A stretch of DNA of 64,000 bases from Cohnella sp. GbtcB17 (GCF_019091135.1 NZ_JAGXJW010000011.1:95272-159271), one strand, 5' to 3'; shown: positions 18,382 through 28,307, numbered from the stretch's first letter. A program made the numbers and translations. The notes: generated from the letters alone by a model not told the origin.

Positions 18382-18391
18382 CAAACGCTTG
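18382..18391. promoter_or_regulatory. Operator of the MalR-type regulator gene
   Basis: CAAACGCTTG, one base from the perfect CAAACGTTTG palindrome at 18007-18016, located between promoter and ribosome site; suggests autoregulation. Confidence 0.6.
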
Positions 18392-18408
18392 CATAAGTGG
18401 AGGTCGCC

Positions 18409-19437
18409 ATGACAGTCACGATTAAGGACGTCGCCAAGAAGGCGGGCGTATCCCCGTCCACCGTCTCCCGCGTGCTCTCCAACCATCCGCGCATCAGCAA
18501 GGAGACATCGCAGAAGGTGAAGGAGATCGTCGAGGAGCTTGGCTATCATTCGAATATTATGGCCCGCGGTCTCATCAGCAACAAGACGTACACGCTTGGT
18601 ATGGTGCTGCCGCGTCCGGCCGAAGAGCTTTTTCAGAATCATTTTTTCTCGGAGAGCATCAGGGGCATTACGACTCAGGCTTCCCGCCAGGGCTACGATG
18701 TGCTGATGACCGCGGGCAGCTCGGAGCAGGACGAAGTGGAGGCGGTCACGCGTCTGGTCAGGGGAAGGCGCGTCGACGGCATTATACTGCTGCAATCCCG
18801 CAAGAACGATCCGATCATTTCGTTTTTGCAAAAAGAAGCGTTCCCCTTTATTCTGATCGGTCACTACGGGAACGAGGAGATCCTGTGCGTCGACAACGAC
18901 AACGAGCAGGCTTCCTACGACGCCACCGTTCACCTGATCTCGCAGGGACACGAGCGGATCGGATTCGTCAGCGGACCGACCAATCTCACCGTATCCGACG
19001 ACCGTCTCAAGGGTTACAAAAAAGCGCTGTCCGAACACGGGCTCCGGATGGAGCCGGACTGGATCGTGGAGGGAGAATTCCTTCAGGAGAGCGGCTATCG
19101 GGCGATGGCCTTCTTCATGAATCTTCCGGAGCGGCCTACCGCGCTGGTCGTCATCGACGACATCGTCACCTTCGGCATTCTGCGCGGATTGACGGAGCTA
19201 GGCTACAAGGTCCCCGACGATCTCAGCCTGGTCAGCTTCAACAATATCGCGCTCTCCGAGCTATCGTCGCCGCCGCTCTCGAGCGTGGACATCGGCATTT
19301 ATCAGCTCGGCTACATGGCCTCGCAGCTGCTCATTCGACACATCGACGAAGACAAGCCCCAGCAGCTGCGCACGATCGTGCCGCATAAGCTGATCGTCCG
19401 CGAATCTTCCGTTAATCTCAAACGCAATTGGAGCTGA
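18409..19437 (+). CDS. LacI-family regulator of maltodextrin use (MalR-type)
   Basis: 342 aa from the ATG at 18409 (GGAGGT just upstream; an in-frame GTG at 18397 overlaps that site). Headpiece TIKDVAKKAGVSPSTVSRVL, hinge SNIMARGLISNKTYTLG, and a sugar-binding-protein-like effector domain. It lies between the divergent importer operon and the co-directional GH15 gene, whose start is 6 nt after its stop. MalR-type repressors of Gram-positive bacteria have this sequence character and this genomic position. Likely binds the CAAACGTTTG sites on both sides; the effector is probably maltose or a dextrin. Confidence 0.9.
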   Translation: MTVTIKDVAKKAGVSPSTVSRVLSNHPRISKETSQKVKEIVEELGYHSNIMARGLISNKTYTLGMVLPRPAEELFQNHFFSESIRGITTQASRQGYDVLMTAGSSEQDEVEAVTRLVRGRRVDGIILLQSRKNDPIISFLQKEAFPFILIGHYGNEEILCVDNDNEQASYDATVHLISQGHERIGFVSGPTNLTVSDDRLKGYKKALSEHGLRMEPDWIVEGEFLQESGYRAMAFFMNLPERPTALVVIDDIVTFGILRGLTELGYKVPDDLSLVSFNNIALSELSSPPLSSVDIGIYQLGYMASQLLIRHIDEDKPQQLRTIVPHKLIVRESSVNLKRNWS

Positions 19438-19443
19438 ACCTCA

Positions 19444-21417
19444 TTGAACGATTTTACGCTTAACAAACCGCATTTGATCGACGCCGTCGCAGGCAACGGA
19501 CGCATGCTTGCCTCGCTGGGACGTACAGGACGTCTGTACCGTCTTTGGTGGCCGCACGTAGACTTCCCGCAGCACGTCGACGAGATTCGAACCGGCCTTA
19601 AGCTCGACCATTCGTCTTCGGGCACAGTCTGGTTCGACGCCGACGAAGACGGCTGGCAGCACCGCATCGAATACGTGCCGCACACCAATATCGTCCAGGT
19701 GCGCGCCGAACATCCGAGTTTTCCGCTCGCGGTCGAACAGAGCGACTATGCGGTGCCCGATCAGGATTTTATGGTGCGGTCGTACAAGATCGACAATCGT
19801 TCCGCCGAGCCGCTCTCTTTTACTTTCGTCTGGTACGCTTCGTTTCGCATTGCGGAGAGCGCGCTGTACAATACGACCCTGTTCGACGAAACGAACGATG
19901 CGATGGTCCATTACCGTCACCGCTACTTTTTCGCCGTCGGCAGCGATCGCGAATGCGTCGGCTTCCAGTGCGGATCGTCCAGGGAGCAGGCGGAGCATGC
20001 CTGGCTGAACGGCAACGATATCGATATGCAGCCGGACGGCGCGCTCGTCTGGCGCATCGAGGATCTTCAGCCCGGGGAATCGTTCACGCTCCCCGTGTAC
20101 ATCGCGGCGGGCCATAACCGGCCGGAAGCGCTCGGCGCGCTGGCGCACGCCAAGAGCCGCTCCGTCTCCGAATGGTTCGAACGGACGACAGACTATTGGC
20201 ATCAGTACCTTCGCGATGCCAATCGCGCGTCGGCTGGCGTCGATCCGGCGATTGCCGATGCATACGAACGTTCGCTCCTGACCTTCAGGCTGATGGCGGA
20301 CGAACGGACTGGCAGCCTGCTGGCGGCGCCGGAGCCCGACGAGCAATTTTCCCGCTGCGGCGGATACGCTTATTGCTGGGGCCGCGATGCGGCATTTATT
20401 ACGACCGCGCTTAACAAATCCGGACTGTCGGGCGTCTCGGAAAAATTTTACGAATGGGCATTGAGCGCGCAGGAGCCCGACGGCTCCTGGCAGCAGCGGC
20501 ATTATCACGACGGCAGCCTCGCGCCCTCATGGGGGCTGCAGATCGACGAAGGCGCCTCCGTCATCTGGGGCATGTGGCAGCTGTACGAACAAACTCGCGA
20601 CGCGGCGTTCGCGGAGCGGATGTGGCCGGCCGTCGCCAAGGGCGCGGCGTTCCTCGCGGGCTACATCGACGAGGAGACGGGGCTGCCGCTCCCCAGCATG
20701 GACCTGTGGGAGGAGCGCAAGGCCGAGCATACGTATTCCGCGGCAGCGGTGTGCGGCGGGCTGCGAGCGGCTGCATCGTTCGCGGAGCTGATGGAGGACG
20801 CCGAGCTGGCCGGCCGTTGGCGGGAGATCGCGGACCGGATCGCCGCATCGATCGAGTCGCTATGCTGGAACGAATCGGCCGGCAGCTTCTACCGCGGGCT
20901 GAAGCTCAAGGTGGACGGCGGCGTCTTCGCGCATGCGGTCGCTCAAGGCTCGGAGGGCAGCGCAGGCAGGACTGCCAAAGGCTACGAGCATTACGAGCTG
21001 CGACACGATCCAATCGTCGATATCAGCCTGCTCGGCGTATCGGTGCCGTTCGGCGTGCTGCCGGCGGAGCATCCGTATATGCAGCGAACGGCGGATACGA
21101 TCGCCCGATTGCTGCACGTCGAAGGCGTGGGCGGCATCAAGCGCTACGAGAACGACGGTTACATCGGCGGCAACCCGTGGATATTGACGACGCTGTGGCT
21201 TGCGCAATACCGCGTGCAGAATGGACAGCTGGCCGAAGCCGGCGAGCTGCTGCGCTGGGCGTGCGAGCATCGCACGGAGACCGGCTTGCTCCCGGAGCAG
21301 ATCGACCGCGTCACCGGCGAGCCGGCCTGGATCGTACCGCTCACCTGGTCGCATGCGATGTTCGTGCTGACGGTGTCGATGCTTGCGGAAGCGGGGTATT
21401 GGTCCGGCAAGGAATGA
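19444..21417 (+). CDS. GH15 family glucoamylase-like glycoside hydrolase, intracellular
   Basis: 657 aa from a TTG start at 19444, with GGAG about 11 nt upstream inside the end of the regulator gene. No signal peptide. An N-terminal beta-sandwich (1-270) is followed by an (alpha/alpha)6 barrel. Catalytic regions are SMDLWEERK (acid at E423/E424) and GLLPEQIDRVTGEPAW (base E618), with the conserved GGYAYCWGRDAAF and SWQQRHYHDG substrate loops. Bacterial members hydrolyse maltooligosaccharides, isomaltooligosaccharides or dextran from the non-reducing end. The 6-nt gap to the regulator suggests co-transcription and intracellular processing of imported dextrins. Confidence 0.9.
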   Translation: MNDFTLNKPHLIDAVAGNGRMLASLGRTGRLYRLWWPHVDFPQHVDEIRTGLKLDHSSSGTVWFDADEDGWQHRIEYVPHTNIVQVRAEHPSFPLAVEQSDYAVPDQDFMVRSYKIDNRSAEPLSFTFVWYASFRIAESALYNTTLFDETNDAMVHYRHRYFFAVGSDRECVGFQCGSSREQAEHAWLNGNDIDMQPDGALVWRIEDLQPGESFTLPVYIAAGHNRPEALGALAHAKSRSVSEWFERTTDYWHQYLRDANRASAGVDPAIADAYERSLLTFRLMADERTGSLLAAPEPDEQFSRCGGYAYCWGRDAAFITTALNKSGLSGVSEKFYEWALSAQEPDGSWQQRHYHDGSLAPSWGLQIDEGASVIWGMWQLYEQTRDAAFAERMWPAVAKGAAFLAGYIDEETGLPLPSMDLWEERKAEHTYSAAAVCGGLRAAASFAELMEDAELAGRWREIADRIAASIESLCWNESAGSFYRGLKLKVDGGVFAHAVAQGSEGSAGRTAKGYEHYELRHDPIVDISLLGVSVPFGVLPAEHPYMQRTADTIARLLHVEGVGGIKRYENDGYIGGNPWILTTLWLAQYRVQNGQLAEAGELLRWACEHRTETGLLPEQIDRVTGEPAWIVPLTWSHAMFVLTVSMLAEAGYWSGKE

Positions 21418-21430
21418 GCGAAGATGGCAA

Positions 21431-21464
21431 GCAAAAAGAACCGCTGCGAGGCGGTTCTTTTTGC
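21431..21464. terminator. Terminator after the GH15 gene
   Basis: GCAAAAAGAACCGC / GCGGTTCTTTTTGC stem with loop TGCGAG; A-rich and T-rich sides make it usable on both strands. Confidence 0.88.
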
Positions 21465-21515
21465 TTTACGGGCCACGCTTGCTCCCTTGCTTCGATCGTA
21501 CCGTTGCAGCGTTGG

Positions 21516-21671
21516 TTTTCTCGCTTACAGCTGGGACCAAGCCTTTGTTCCTCGCTGTAGCCGTGCTTTTCTCGCTTACAGATGCGGCCCGCGCCTGTAA
21601 CGATCATTTTCTCGCTTACAGGCCTGTTTGTGACCCGGTGCTTCTCTGTAGCCGTGCTTTTCTCGCTTACA
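21516..21671. repeat. Intergenic repeat array with the core TTTTCTCGCTTACA
   Basis: Four identical 14-bp cores begin at 21516, 21567, 21607 and 21658 (steps 51, 40, 51). A second element CTGTAGCCGTGC recurs between cores at about 21555 and 21646. No coding signal. Together with the terminator this fills the gap 21418-21732; a GATCCGATCC-like microrepeat follows at about 21700-21730. Confidence 0.8.
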
Positions 21672-21732
21672 CTCGCGGCGGTCGAGCCCGCGGCGTCATC
21701 GATCCGATCCGATCCGCTCCGATCCGCTCCGC

Positions 21733-21987
21733 TTAATGCTTAAATGTCTGCACCAGCGTCCCCCGTCCCGCTTCGACGGTAACCTCGGCATACGCTCCGT
21801 TGATAAGCGTCAGCTGCGGCGGCTTGTGTCCGCAGTCGATATCGTACGCGACCGGCACGCCGATCTCTTCGGCGATTTCTTCGAACATATCGAGCTCGGT
21901 ATAGCCTTCTCTCGGCATATGCACGCCGCTGCGTCCGAACAGAATGCCCGAGCCATTTTCGAACCATCCTACCCCTTGATCACTCAC
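21733..21987 (-). pseudogene. 3' remnant of an S66 (LD-carboxypeptidase/MccF-like) peptidase gene
   Basis: The frame gives only about 84 residues that match the C-terminal end of S66 peptidases: the stretch LDMFEEIAEEIGVPVAYDID then CGHKPPQL, which carries the family's catalytic histidine, and the terminal beta strand AYAEVTVEAGRG. Intact enzymes are about 300-350 aa; the domain with the catalytic serine is missing and 21988-22136 shows no trace of it. There is no convincing ribosome site. I read this as a decayed 5'-truncated gene. Confidence 0.75.
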
Positions 21988-22096
21988 CGGCTAGCCAATC
22001 GCCGTACGCCGAATCGGCTGCGTGCGTCCATCGGGACTGAACCAATGTGTGCTCACGGCAAAGCGAACCGCGTTCAAAACCGATCGCATCGCGCAA

Positions 22097-22122
22097 AAAA
22101 GCAGCGGCCTGGGCCGCTGCTT
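22097..22122 (-). terminator. Terminator of the alpha/beta hydrolase gene
   Basis: GCAGCGGCC / GGCCGCTGC hairpin followed on the minus strand by TTTTTT, 15 nt after the hydrolase stop. Confidence 0.88.
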
Positions 22123-22136
22123 CGCCATATTAAGCA

Positions 22137-22958
22137 TCAAATGCTCCAATGCTGCCAGTCCCGCTGCCGCTGCTCGTACCCGCCGAGCCAATCGCCCGTC
22201 GCCTTGAAGAGCTGTTCCTTATGCTCGCCCTTCGAATACGTATGATCCGCCTGGAAAATAATCGACTTCTCGCAGCGCCCTTCGCCGCGAAGCCAAAATG
22301 TCTTTTCCAGCAGGAACGTATAGTCGACTGGAATCGTCTCGTCCCCCGTGCCGTGTACCAGGAGCACGTCGCCCGGGAATTTCTGCGTCTCCTGAAACGG
22401 CTGATGCTTCATCAGCGCATCGAAAAACGCCGGTTTGATCGAGTAGCCGAGATAGTCTGCCCGGCCTTTGGTGACGGCTTCGTCGTACGCCTTGCGTCCG
22501 ACAATTCGGAGAATGTCGTTAAACGGGTAGGCGACCGGCGACCAGAGCGCCAGCGACTTGACGCGCCGGTCGCGCACGCCCGTCAGCAGGGCGACCGCGC
22601 CGCCCAGACTATGACCCAGCAGCGTAACGCGCGTCGGGTCGACGATATCAAGGCTCAGCGCATAATCAAGCACCGCCCGCGTCTGTTCGATCATCGAATC
22701 GAGTCCGTGATCCCCGTATGAGCCCTCGCTCTCCCCGCATCCCGCGAAGTCGAAGCGGATCACGAGGCTACCCCGCCCGGCGAACTCCCGCGCCGCCAGC
22801 ACGAAGAGCCGATCCACGCCGATGCGGTTGCCCACGAAACCGTGATTAATGATGACGAGCGGCAGCTTGTTGCACTCGGTCTTTCCCTCGGCAGACGGAT
22901 AATGAATCGTCGCGGCCAGCGACAACTCGCCGTATCGTATCGTTAAAGAGCGTTCCAT
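22137..22958 (-). CDS. Alpha/beta hydrolase (serine aminopeptidase/acyl-esterase type)
   Basis: 273 aa from the ATG at 22958, chosen because AAAGGAGGT lies 7 nt upstream. Cytosolic: no signal peptide. Oxyanion region NHGFVGNRIG, RFDFAGCGESEG, nucleophile serine in LLGHSLGGAVAL, acid in VHGTGDETIP and histidine in QADHTYS. This is the order of the S33/S9-like hydrolase group with broad esterase activity. It is a single-gene transcription unit with its own promoter and terminator. Physiological substrate unknown. Confidence 0.88.
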   Translation of the reverse strand: MERSLTIRYGELSLAATIHYPSAEGKTECNKLPLVIINHGFVGNRIGVDRLFVLAAREFAGRGSLVIRFDFAGCGESEGSYGDHGLDSMIEQTRAVLDYALSLDIVDPTRVTLLGHSLGGAVALLTGVRDRRVKSLALWSPVAYPFNDILRIVGRKAYDEAVTKGRADYLGYSIKPAFFDALMKHQPFQETQKFPGDVLLVHGTGDETIPVDYTFLLEKTFWLRGEGRCEKSIIFQADHTYSKGEHKEQLFKATGDWLGGYEQRQRDWQHWSI

Positions 22959-23006
22959 AAGAACGACCTCCTTTTCCATTAATTCCGATTAAAATACTAT
23001 GTATTA

Positions 23007-23035
23007 AATATACCGCCTGCCGCCCTTCCTGTCAA
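23007..23035 (-). promoter_or_regulatory. Promoter of the alpha/beta hydrolase gene
   Basis: TTGACA (23030-23035) and TATATT (23007-23012) on the minus strand with a 17-bp spacer, about 50 nt before the start codon. Confidence 0.75.
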
Positions 23036-23112
23036 CATAGTCGATGAGAAATTAAGGCGCGACTGGGCAACACTAGCCTTATCGACTCATCAACCTGCGA
23101 GGAGGTCGTCGG

Positions 23113-23232
23113 ATGGAAGCTTTCACGGATTGGGTGTCCTCACATGTACTCACGTCTATGCTGATCGTCGGATCGGTCGTCGCCGTCGTTTTCGTGTTCG
23201 CGAACCGCAAAGCGCTGTTTTACAAGCAGTAA
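23113..23232 (+). CDS. Small single-pass membrane protein, 39 aa
   Basis: A 39-residue frame beginning MEAFTDWVSSHVLTSM with GAGGAGGTCGTCGG as ribosome site, 8 nt spacing. Residues 12-30 are a single hydrophobic helix (LTSMLIVGSVVAVVFVFA) followed by the positively charged tail NRKALFYKQ, so the C-terminus should stay inside. It stands alone on the plus strand, opposite to its neighbours. I do not recognise the family. The perfect ribosome site and clean TM-plus-charge design make a random frame unlikely. Confidence 0.7.
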   Translation: MEAFTDWVSSHVLTSMLIVGSVVAVVFVFANRKALFYKQ

Positions 23233-23238
23233 ACGAAA

Positions 23239-23275
23239 GAGCCGCCCCGGCGCTGCGATAGCGCGGATGCGGCTC
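23239..23275 (-). terminator. Terminator of the purine operon
   Basis: Outer stem GAGCCGC/GCGGCTC with an inner GCGCT/AGCGC hairpin, followed on the minus strand by TTTCGTTT, 17 nt after the purD stop. Confidence 0.7.
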
Positions 23276-23291
23276 CTGTGTTATATGGCGA

Positions 23292-24551
23292 TTAAACCAA
23301 TGCCTTTGCGGCGATGTCCGTGCGGTTCTGCTTGCCTTCGAACGTGATGCCGGAGGCGGTCCGGTAAGCCGCTTCGCGCGCTTCGGCGATGCCGGCGCCA
23401 AGGCCCACGATGCCCAGCACCCGACCGCCCGCCGTCACGATCCGGCCGTCTTTCTCCGCGGTACCTGCGTGGAAAACGAGGCCTTCGATTGCCGTATCGA
23501 GCCCGTCGATCGGCAGCCCCTTCGGATAGGATCCGGGATAACCCCCGGATGCGAGCACGACGCATACCGCCGCTTCGTCGCTCCATTCGATCTCGATGTC
23601 GCCGAGACGTCCTTCGAGCGAAGCCAGAATAATCTCCAGCAGATCGCTCTTCAGGCGCGGCAGCACGACCTGCGTCTCCGGATCGCCGAAGCGCGCGTTG
23701 AATTCGACCGTCTTGGGCCCTTCCGGCGTCAGCATGAGGCCGCCGAACAGCACCCCGCGGAACGGGCGGCCTTCGGCAACCATCGCGCGCGCGGTCGGCT
23801 TCACGATGTTCTCGATCGCTTCGTCGATGACCGACTGCGGGATGTGAGGCAGCGGCGAGTAGGTGCCCATGCCGCCCGTGTTCGGACCTTTGTCCCCGTC
23901 GTATGCCGGCTTGTGATCCTGCGCCGCAGGCATCGCCCGCACCGTCTCGCCGTCCACGAAAGCCAGGATCGACATCTCCTGCCCGGTCATGAATTCCTCG
24001 ATGACGATGCTATCGCCGGCTGCGCCGAACGATTTGTCGACCATCGTGTCCTTCAGCGCCTGCTCCGCCTCCTCGCGGGTGAAGCAGACGGTGACGCCCT
24101 TGCCCGCCGCCAGCCCGTCGGCTTTGATGACGATCGGGACCGGCTGTGAAGCGAGATAGTCGCGCGCCGACGCGTAATCCGTGAACGTCTCGTACTTCGC
24201 GGTCGGAATATCGTATTTTTTGAGCAGGTTTTTCATGAAAATCTTGCTGCCTTCGATCTCCGCTGCAGCCTTGTTCGGCCCGTATACCGGAATCGCTGCC
24301 GCTTCAAAGGCGTCTACGATACCCGCGGCCAGCGGATCGTCCGGCCCGACGACGACGAGGTCGATCGCCTGATCCTTGGCGAACTGCACGAGCTTGTCGA
24401 ACTCAAGCTCGCCGATCGGCACCAGTTCGGCAAGCTGCGCAATCCCCGCGTTGCCCGGGGCGCAGAAGATGTGCTCGGCCTTCGGATTTTTGCGGAGCGC
24501 CCAAATAATCGTATGCTCCCGGCCGCCGCGGCCGATGACTAAAATACGCAT
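23292..24551 (-). CDS. purD: Phosphoribosylamine-glycine ligase
   Basis: 419 aa, the usual length, starting at the ATG at 24551 (GAGGGGAG upstream). Joins glycine to phosphoribosylamine with ATP (purine step 2). The N-terminal VIGRGGREHTIIWAL, the ATP-grasp regions with VIKADGLAAGKGV, NTGGMGTYSPLPH and FNARFGDPETQ are diagnostic. Last gene of the purine operon, 22 nt after purH. Confidence 0.98.
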   Translation of the reverse strand: MRILVIGRGGREHTIIWALRKNPKAEHIFCAPGNAGIAQLAELVPIGELEFDKLVQFAKDQAIDLVVVGPDDPLAAGIVDAFEAAAIPVYGPNKAAAEIEGSKIFMKNLLKKYDIPTAKYETFTDYASARDYLASQPVPIVIKADGLAAGKGVTVCFTREEAEQALKDTMVDKSFGAAGDSIVIEEFMTGQEMSILAFVDGETVRAMPAAQDHKPAYDGDKGPNTGGMGTYSPLPHIPQSVIDEAIENIVKPTARAMVAEGRPFRGVLFGGLMLTPEGPKTVEFNARFGDPETQVVLPRLKSDLLEIILASLEGRLGDIEIEWSDEAAVCVVLASGGYPGSYPKGLPIDGLDTAIEGLVFHAGTAEKDGRIVTAGGRVLGIVGLGAGIAEAREAAYRTASGITFEGKQNRTDIAAKALV

Positions 24552-24573
24552 GTACTCGTTCTCCCCTCGCCGA

Positions 24574-26133
24574 TCAATGCTTGAAGTGACGGACGCCCGT
24601 GACGACCATCGCGATGCCGGCTGCGTTCGCAGCCGCAACCGATTCTGCGTCCTTGACGGATCCACCCGGCTGGATGATCGCAGTGATGCCCGCTTGCGCA
24701 GCCAATTCGACCGTATCGCCCATCGGGAAAAACGCATCGGAGGCGAGCACCGCGCCTTTAGCCTTGTCGCCGGCTTGTTCGATGGCGATGCGGGCTGCGC
24801 CGACGCGGTTCATCTGACCGGCACCTACGCCGACCGTCATGCTGTCCGCCGCCAGCAGGATGGCGTTCGACTTCACGTGTTTGACGACTTTCCATGCGAA
24901 AAGCAGCTGCTTCAGCTCTTCGGCCGTCGGCGCTCGCTCCGTGACGACCTGCAGGTCGGCTTCGTCCAGCGAATGAACGTCGCTCTGCTGCACGAGCATG
25001 CCGCCATCGACGCTCGTCACGAGCCATTCCGGCTTGCGCTCCGCTGCGCTCTGTACCTGGCTGTCAGTGCCGGTGGCGAGCAGGCGAATGTTCTTTTTGC
25101 GGCTCAAAATGTCCAGCGCTTCCGGCGTGAAGTCCGGCGCGATGATGATCTCGAGGAAAATCTGCGCAAGGCGATCCGCCGTCTGCACGTCGATCGTGCG
25201 GTTCGCCGCGACGATGCCGCCGAAGATCGACGTCGGGTCGGACTCGTACGCTTTGACATACGCTTCGTCGATGTCCGCGCCAATGCCGACGCCGCACGGA
25301 TTCATATGCTTGATCGCCACGACGGCCGGCTCGTCGAATTCGGAGACGATCGCAAGCGCCGCGTTCGCGTCGTTAATGTTGTTGTAGGACAGCTCCTTGC
25401 CGTGCAGCTGCTTCGCCGTCGTGATACTAGGACCCTTCTTGGCGAGCGGCTTGCGGTAAAAGGCGGCTTGCTGGTGCGGATTCTCGCCGTAGCGCAGCTC
25501 CTGCACTTTTTCGTAGGTGAACGTCAGGCTCTCCGGGAGCGGATCGCCGAGCTGTTCGGCGAAGTATTCGGAGATGAGCGCATCGTAGGCGGCGGTGTGA
25601 CGGAACACTTTGGCTGCAAGGCGTTTGCGCGTCTCGAGCGTCGTGTCGCCGTTCGCTTGGATTTGCGCGAGCACCTCGGCGTAGTCGCCTGCGTCGACGA
25701 CGACGGAGACGAATGCATGATTCTTAGCAGCGGAGCGCAGCATCGTCGGACCGCCGATGTCGATGTTCTCGATGGCGTCCTCGTAGCTGACGTCGGGTTT
25801 GGACACCGTCTCCTTGAACGGGTACAGGTTCACGACGACGAGGTCGATGTAGTCGAGGCCGAGCTTCTCCATCGCCTCGACGTGCTCGGCACTGTCGCGG
25901 ATCGCGAGCAGTCCGCTATGAACGGCGGGGTGCAGCGTCTTGACGCGGCCGTCGAGAATTTCCGGGAATCCCGTCACGTCCGAGATGCCGATGACCGGCA
26001 CGCCTTCGCGTTCGAGCAGTGCATGCGTGCCGCCCGTCGAGATAATCTGCACGCCTTGCGCGGCGAGTGCACGGCAAAATTCGGTGATGCCCGTCTTGTC
26101 GGATACGCTGACCAGCGCTCTTTTGATAGCCAT
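24574..26133 (-). CDS. purH: Bifunctional AICAR transformylase/IMP cyclohydrolase
   Basis: 519 aa. The N-terminal IMP cyclohydrolase domain ([14 protein letters not shown], then STGGTHALL) and the C-terminal AICAR transformylase domain (KHMNPCGVG with the catalytic Lys-His) are both complete. It performs the last two steps to IMP using 10-formyltetrahydrofolate. Start ATG at 26133 follows AGGAGTGG. A 377-nt repeat-bearing gap separates it from purN, unusual inside an otherwise tight operon. Confidence 0.98.
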   Translation of the reverse strand: MAIKRALVSVSDKTGITEFCRALAAQGVQIISTGGTHALLEREGVPVIGISDVTGFPEILDGRVKTLHPAVHSGLLAIRDSAEHVEAMEKLGLDYIDLVVVNLYPFKETVSKPDVSYEDAIENIDIGGPTMLRSAAKNHAFVSVVVDAGDYAEVLAQIQANGDTTLETRKRLAAKVFRHTAAYDALISEYFAEQLGDPLPESLTFTYEKVQELRYGENPHQQAAFYRKPLAKKGPSITTAKQLHGKELSYNNINDANAALAIVSEFDEPAVVAIKHMNPCGVGIGADIDEAYVKAYESDPTSIFGGIVAANRTIDVQTADRLAQIFLEIIIAPDFTPEALDILSRKKNIRLLATGTDSQVQSAAERKPEWLVTSVDGGMLVQQSDVHSLDEADLQVVTERAPTAEELKQLLFAWKVVKHVKSNAILLAADSMTVGVGAGQMNRVGAARIAIEQAGDKAKGAVLASDAFFPMGDTVELAAQAGITAIIQPGGSVKDAESVAAANAAGIAMVVTGVRHFKH

Positions 26134-26320
26134 GACTTTTCATCCACTCCTAAATGGTTGATTAATGCCGCCGGGGTGGGGTTATCCCCTTCACACAGGA
26201 CGGCGCGGGCGGAAGCCGCACGATACCTGAGCGAACGGGATAAGCCCACCACGGGGCGGGCTTGCGATAAGTCTGGGGTGACGCTTGAGACCGGCGAGCG
26301 GCTAGTTCGTTAAAGCGAAA

Positions 26321-26500
26321 TAGCGGATACGGCGCTTCTTGCATGGAGCAAGTGATGCGCTCCGGTGCGATTAGCGGTATGGCAGAGCGTTATGCGGCAT
26401 ATGTGGCGCTTCATTGGGCAAATAGCGGTGCGGCAGATCGTTATCGAGCGGCCCCCGCGCGATTATCGATCGATAGCGATACGGCACATCGTTAAATCCG
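26321..26500. repeat. 51-bp repeat array between purN and purH
   Basis: Four copies of a core like TAGCGGTACGGCAGATCGTT start at 26321, 26372, 26423 and 26474, an exact 51-bp step. Bases between cores are poorly conserved. Copies lie inside the transcribed region of the purine operon. The left part of the gap (26134-26320) shows nothing I can name. Confidence 0.85.
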
Positions 26501-26510
26501 CGCTCCCCGT

Positions 26511-27131
26511 CTACGCGTCGACCGTGACGAAACGCCCGGCCAGCTTGACGCGGCCTTCTGCGATCAAGCGCACCGTTTGCGGCAGAAGCTCGTGCTCGAT
26601 CGCATGGATACGCGGCGCGAGCGTCTCCGCCGTGTCGCCGGGAGCGAGCTCGATGACCCGCTGCGCGATGATCGGGCCGCTGTCGAGACCTCCGTCCACG
26701 AAGTGAATCGTTACGCCCGTAACTTTGACGCCGTAGTCGAGCGCCTGCTCAATCGCGCGGACGCCGGGAAACGCGGGCAGCAGCGACGGGTGCACGTTGA
26801 TCATGCGGCCCTCGTAGGCGCCGACCAGCACGTCCGTCAAGATTCGCATATAACCGGCCAGCACGATCAGGCCGATCCCGCGCGCGGCCAGCTCGGCCGC
26901 GATCTCGGTTTCGTACGCCTCGCGGGACGCGTATTCCTTCGGCCGGAAGGCGAACGTCTCGATGCCAAGCTCGCTAGCACGGGACATGACCTTGGCCTCC
27001 GGCTTGTCGCAGACGAGCAGCGCGATCTCTGCAGGGCCGAGCTCGCCTGCCCTCGCCGCTTCGGCCAGCGCCTGGAAGTTGCTCCCGCTGCCGGACGCGA
27101 ATACGGCGATGCGGAGCTTGTCGCGGCTCAT
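26511..27131 (-). CDS. purN: Phosphoribosylglycinamide formyltransferase
   Basis: 206 aa. Transfers a formyl group from 10-formyltetrahydrofolate to GAR. Visible motifs: [11 protein letters not shown] (phosphate binding), [13 protein letters not shown] with the catalytic Asn and His, and [11 protein letters not shown] with the catalytic Asp. Overlaps purM by 4 bp (ATGA). Confidence 0.98.
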   Translation of the reverse strand: MSRDKLRIAVFASGSGSNFQALAEAARAGELGPAEIALLVCDKPEAKVMSRASELGIETFAFRPKEYASREAYETEIAAELAARGIGLIVLAGYMRILTDVLVGAYEGRMINVHPSLLPAFPGVRAIEQALDYGVKVTGVTIHFVDGGLDSGPIIAQRVIELAPGDTAETLAPRIHAIEHELLPQTVRLIAEGRVKLAGRFVTVDA

Positions 27132-28174
27132 TCGAATTCGGCGCCTCCGAACGTCACGACGCGCGAGCCTTCGGTAACGCGGCCGATAACGTAAGCTTTC
27201 TCGCCGAGCTCGCCCGCCAGCTTGACTGCCTGCTCCGCCTGGTCGGCGGGCACGACCAGCACCATGCCGATGCCCATGTTAAACGTCGTATACATATCGC
27301 GGTCGCTGATTGCGCCGTCGCGCTGCATAAGCCCGAACACCGGCTGCACCGGCCATGCGCCGAGATCGATATCGACGTTGACGCCTTCAGGCAGCACGCG
27401 CGGGATGTTCTCGATGAACCCGCCGCCTGTGATATGCGCCATGCCCTTCACCTGCACACTCTCGATCAGCTTCAGAACCGACTTCACGTAGATGCGCGTC
27501 GGCTCGATGAGCACCTCGCCCAGCGTCTTGCCTTCGAGCTCTGGCAGCTTGTCCGAGAACTTGTAGCCCTTCGTGTCCAGCAGCAGCCGACGAACGAGCG
27601 AGAAACCGTTGGAATGAACGCCGCTCGATCCAAGGCCAATGACCGCGTCGCCGGCCGCGATGCCGCTGCCGTCGATCGCCTTCGGCTTGTCCACGATGCC
27701 GACGGTGAAGCCTGCAATATCGTACTCGCCGTCCTGGTACATGCCCGGCATCTCCGCCGTCTCGCCGCCGATCAGGGCGCAGCCGGCTTGCTCGCAGCCG
27801 TCCGCGACACCTTTGACGATGGCTTCGATCTTCTCGGGCACCAGCTTGCCGCAAGCCAGGTAGTCAAGGAAAAACAGAGGCTCCGCCCCGGTCACGACCA
27901 CGTCGTTCACGCACATCGCCACCGCATCAATGCCGATCGTGTCGTGCTTGTCCATCTCGAACGCCAGCTTCAGCTTCGTGCCGACGCCGTCCGTGCCGGA
28001 GACGAGCACCGGCTCCTCGTACTTGTCCTTGTTCAGGCCGAACAGCCCGCCGAACCCGCCGAGTCCAGTCAGCACCTCCGGACGCATCGTGCGCTTCACG
28101 TGCTTTTTCATTCGTTCGACCGCTTCGTTGCCGGCGGCAATATCGACGCCGGCTTGTTTGTAAGCTTCGGACAC
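27128..28174 (-). CDS. purM: Phosphoribosylformylglycinamidine cyclo-ligase (AIR synthase)
   Basis: 348 aa from a GTG start at 28174 (AAGGGGGC upstream). Closes the imidazole ring with ATP. The signature [20 protein letters not shown] and the segment [19 protein letters not shown] are intact, as is [11 protein letters not shown]. Coupled to purN; a 192-nt gap with a hairpin separates it from purF. Confidence 0.98.
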   Translation of the reverse strand: MSEAYKQAGVDIAAGNEAVERMKKHVKRTMRPEVLTGLGGFGGLFGLNKDKYEEPVLVSGTDGVGTKLKLAFEMDKHDTIGIDAVAMCVNDVVVTGAEPLFFLDYLACGKLVPEKIEAIVKGVADGCEQAGCALIGGETAEMPGMYQDGEYDIAGFTVGIVDKPKAIDGSGIAAGDAVIGLGSSGVHSNGFSLVRRLLLDTKGYKFSDKLPELEGKTLGEVLIEPTRIYVKSVLKLIESVQVKGMAHITGGGFIENIPRVLPEGVNVDIDLGAWPVQPVFGLMQRDGAISDRDMYTTFNMGIGMVLVVPADQAEQAVKLAGELGEKAYVIGRVTEGSRVVTFGGAEFE

Positions 28175-28282
28175 TTGGGTTAAGCCCCCTTGGTATTATT
28201 GTAAAACCAAACCGTATCGCTATTCGCAATACACTCACCACGACGCAGGCACTTAAAGTAATCAACCGCCTATGTGTAGGCC

Positions 28283-28307
28283 GATAGCGGCACCAAATGC
28301 CGCTATC
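28283..28307 (-). other. Hairpin between purF and purM
   Basis: Perfect 10-bp stem GATAGCGGCA / TGCCGCTATC with a 5-nt loop and no T run. Could mark an RNA-processing or stability point; it is not a normal terminator. Confidence 0.6.
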
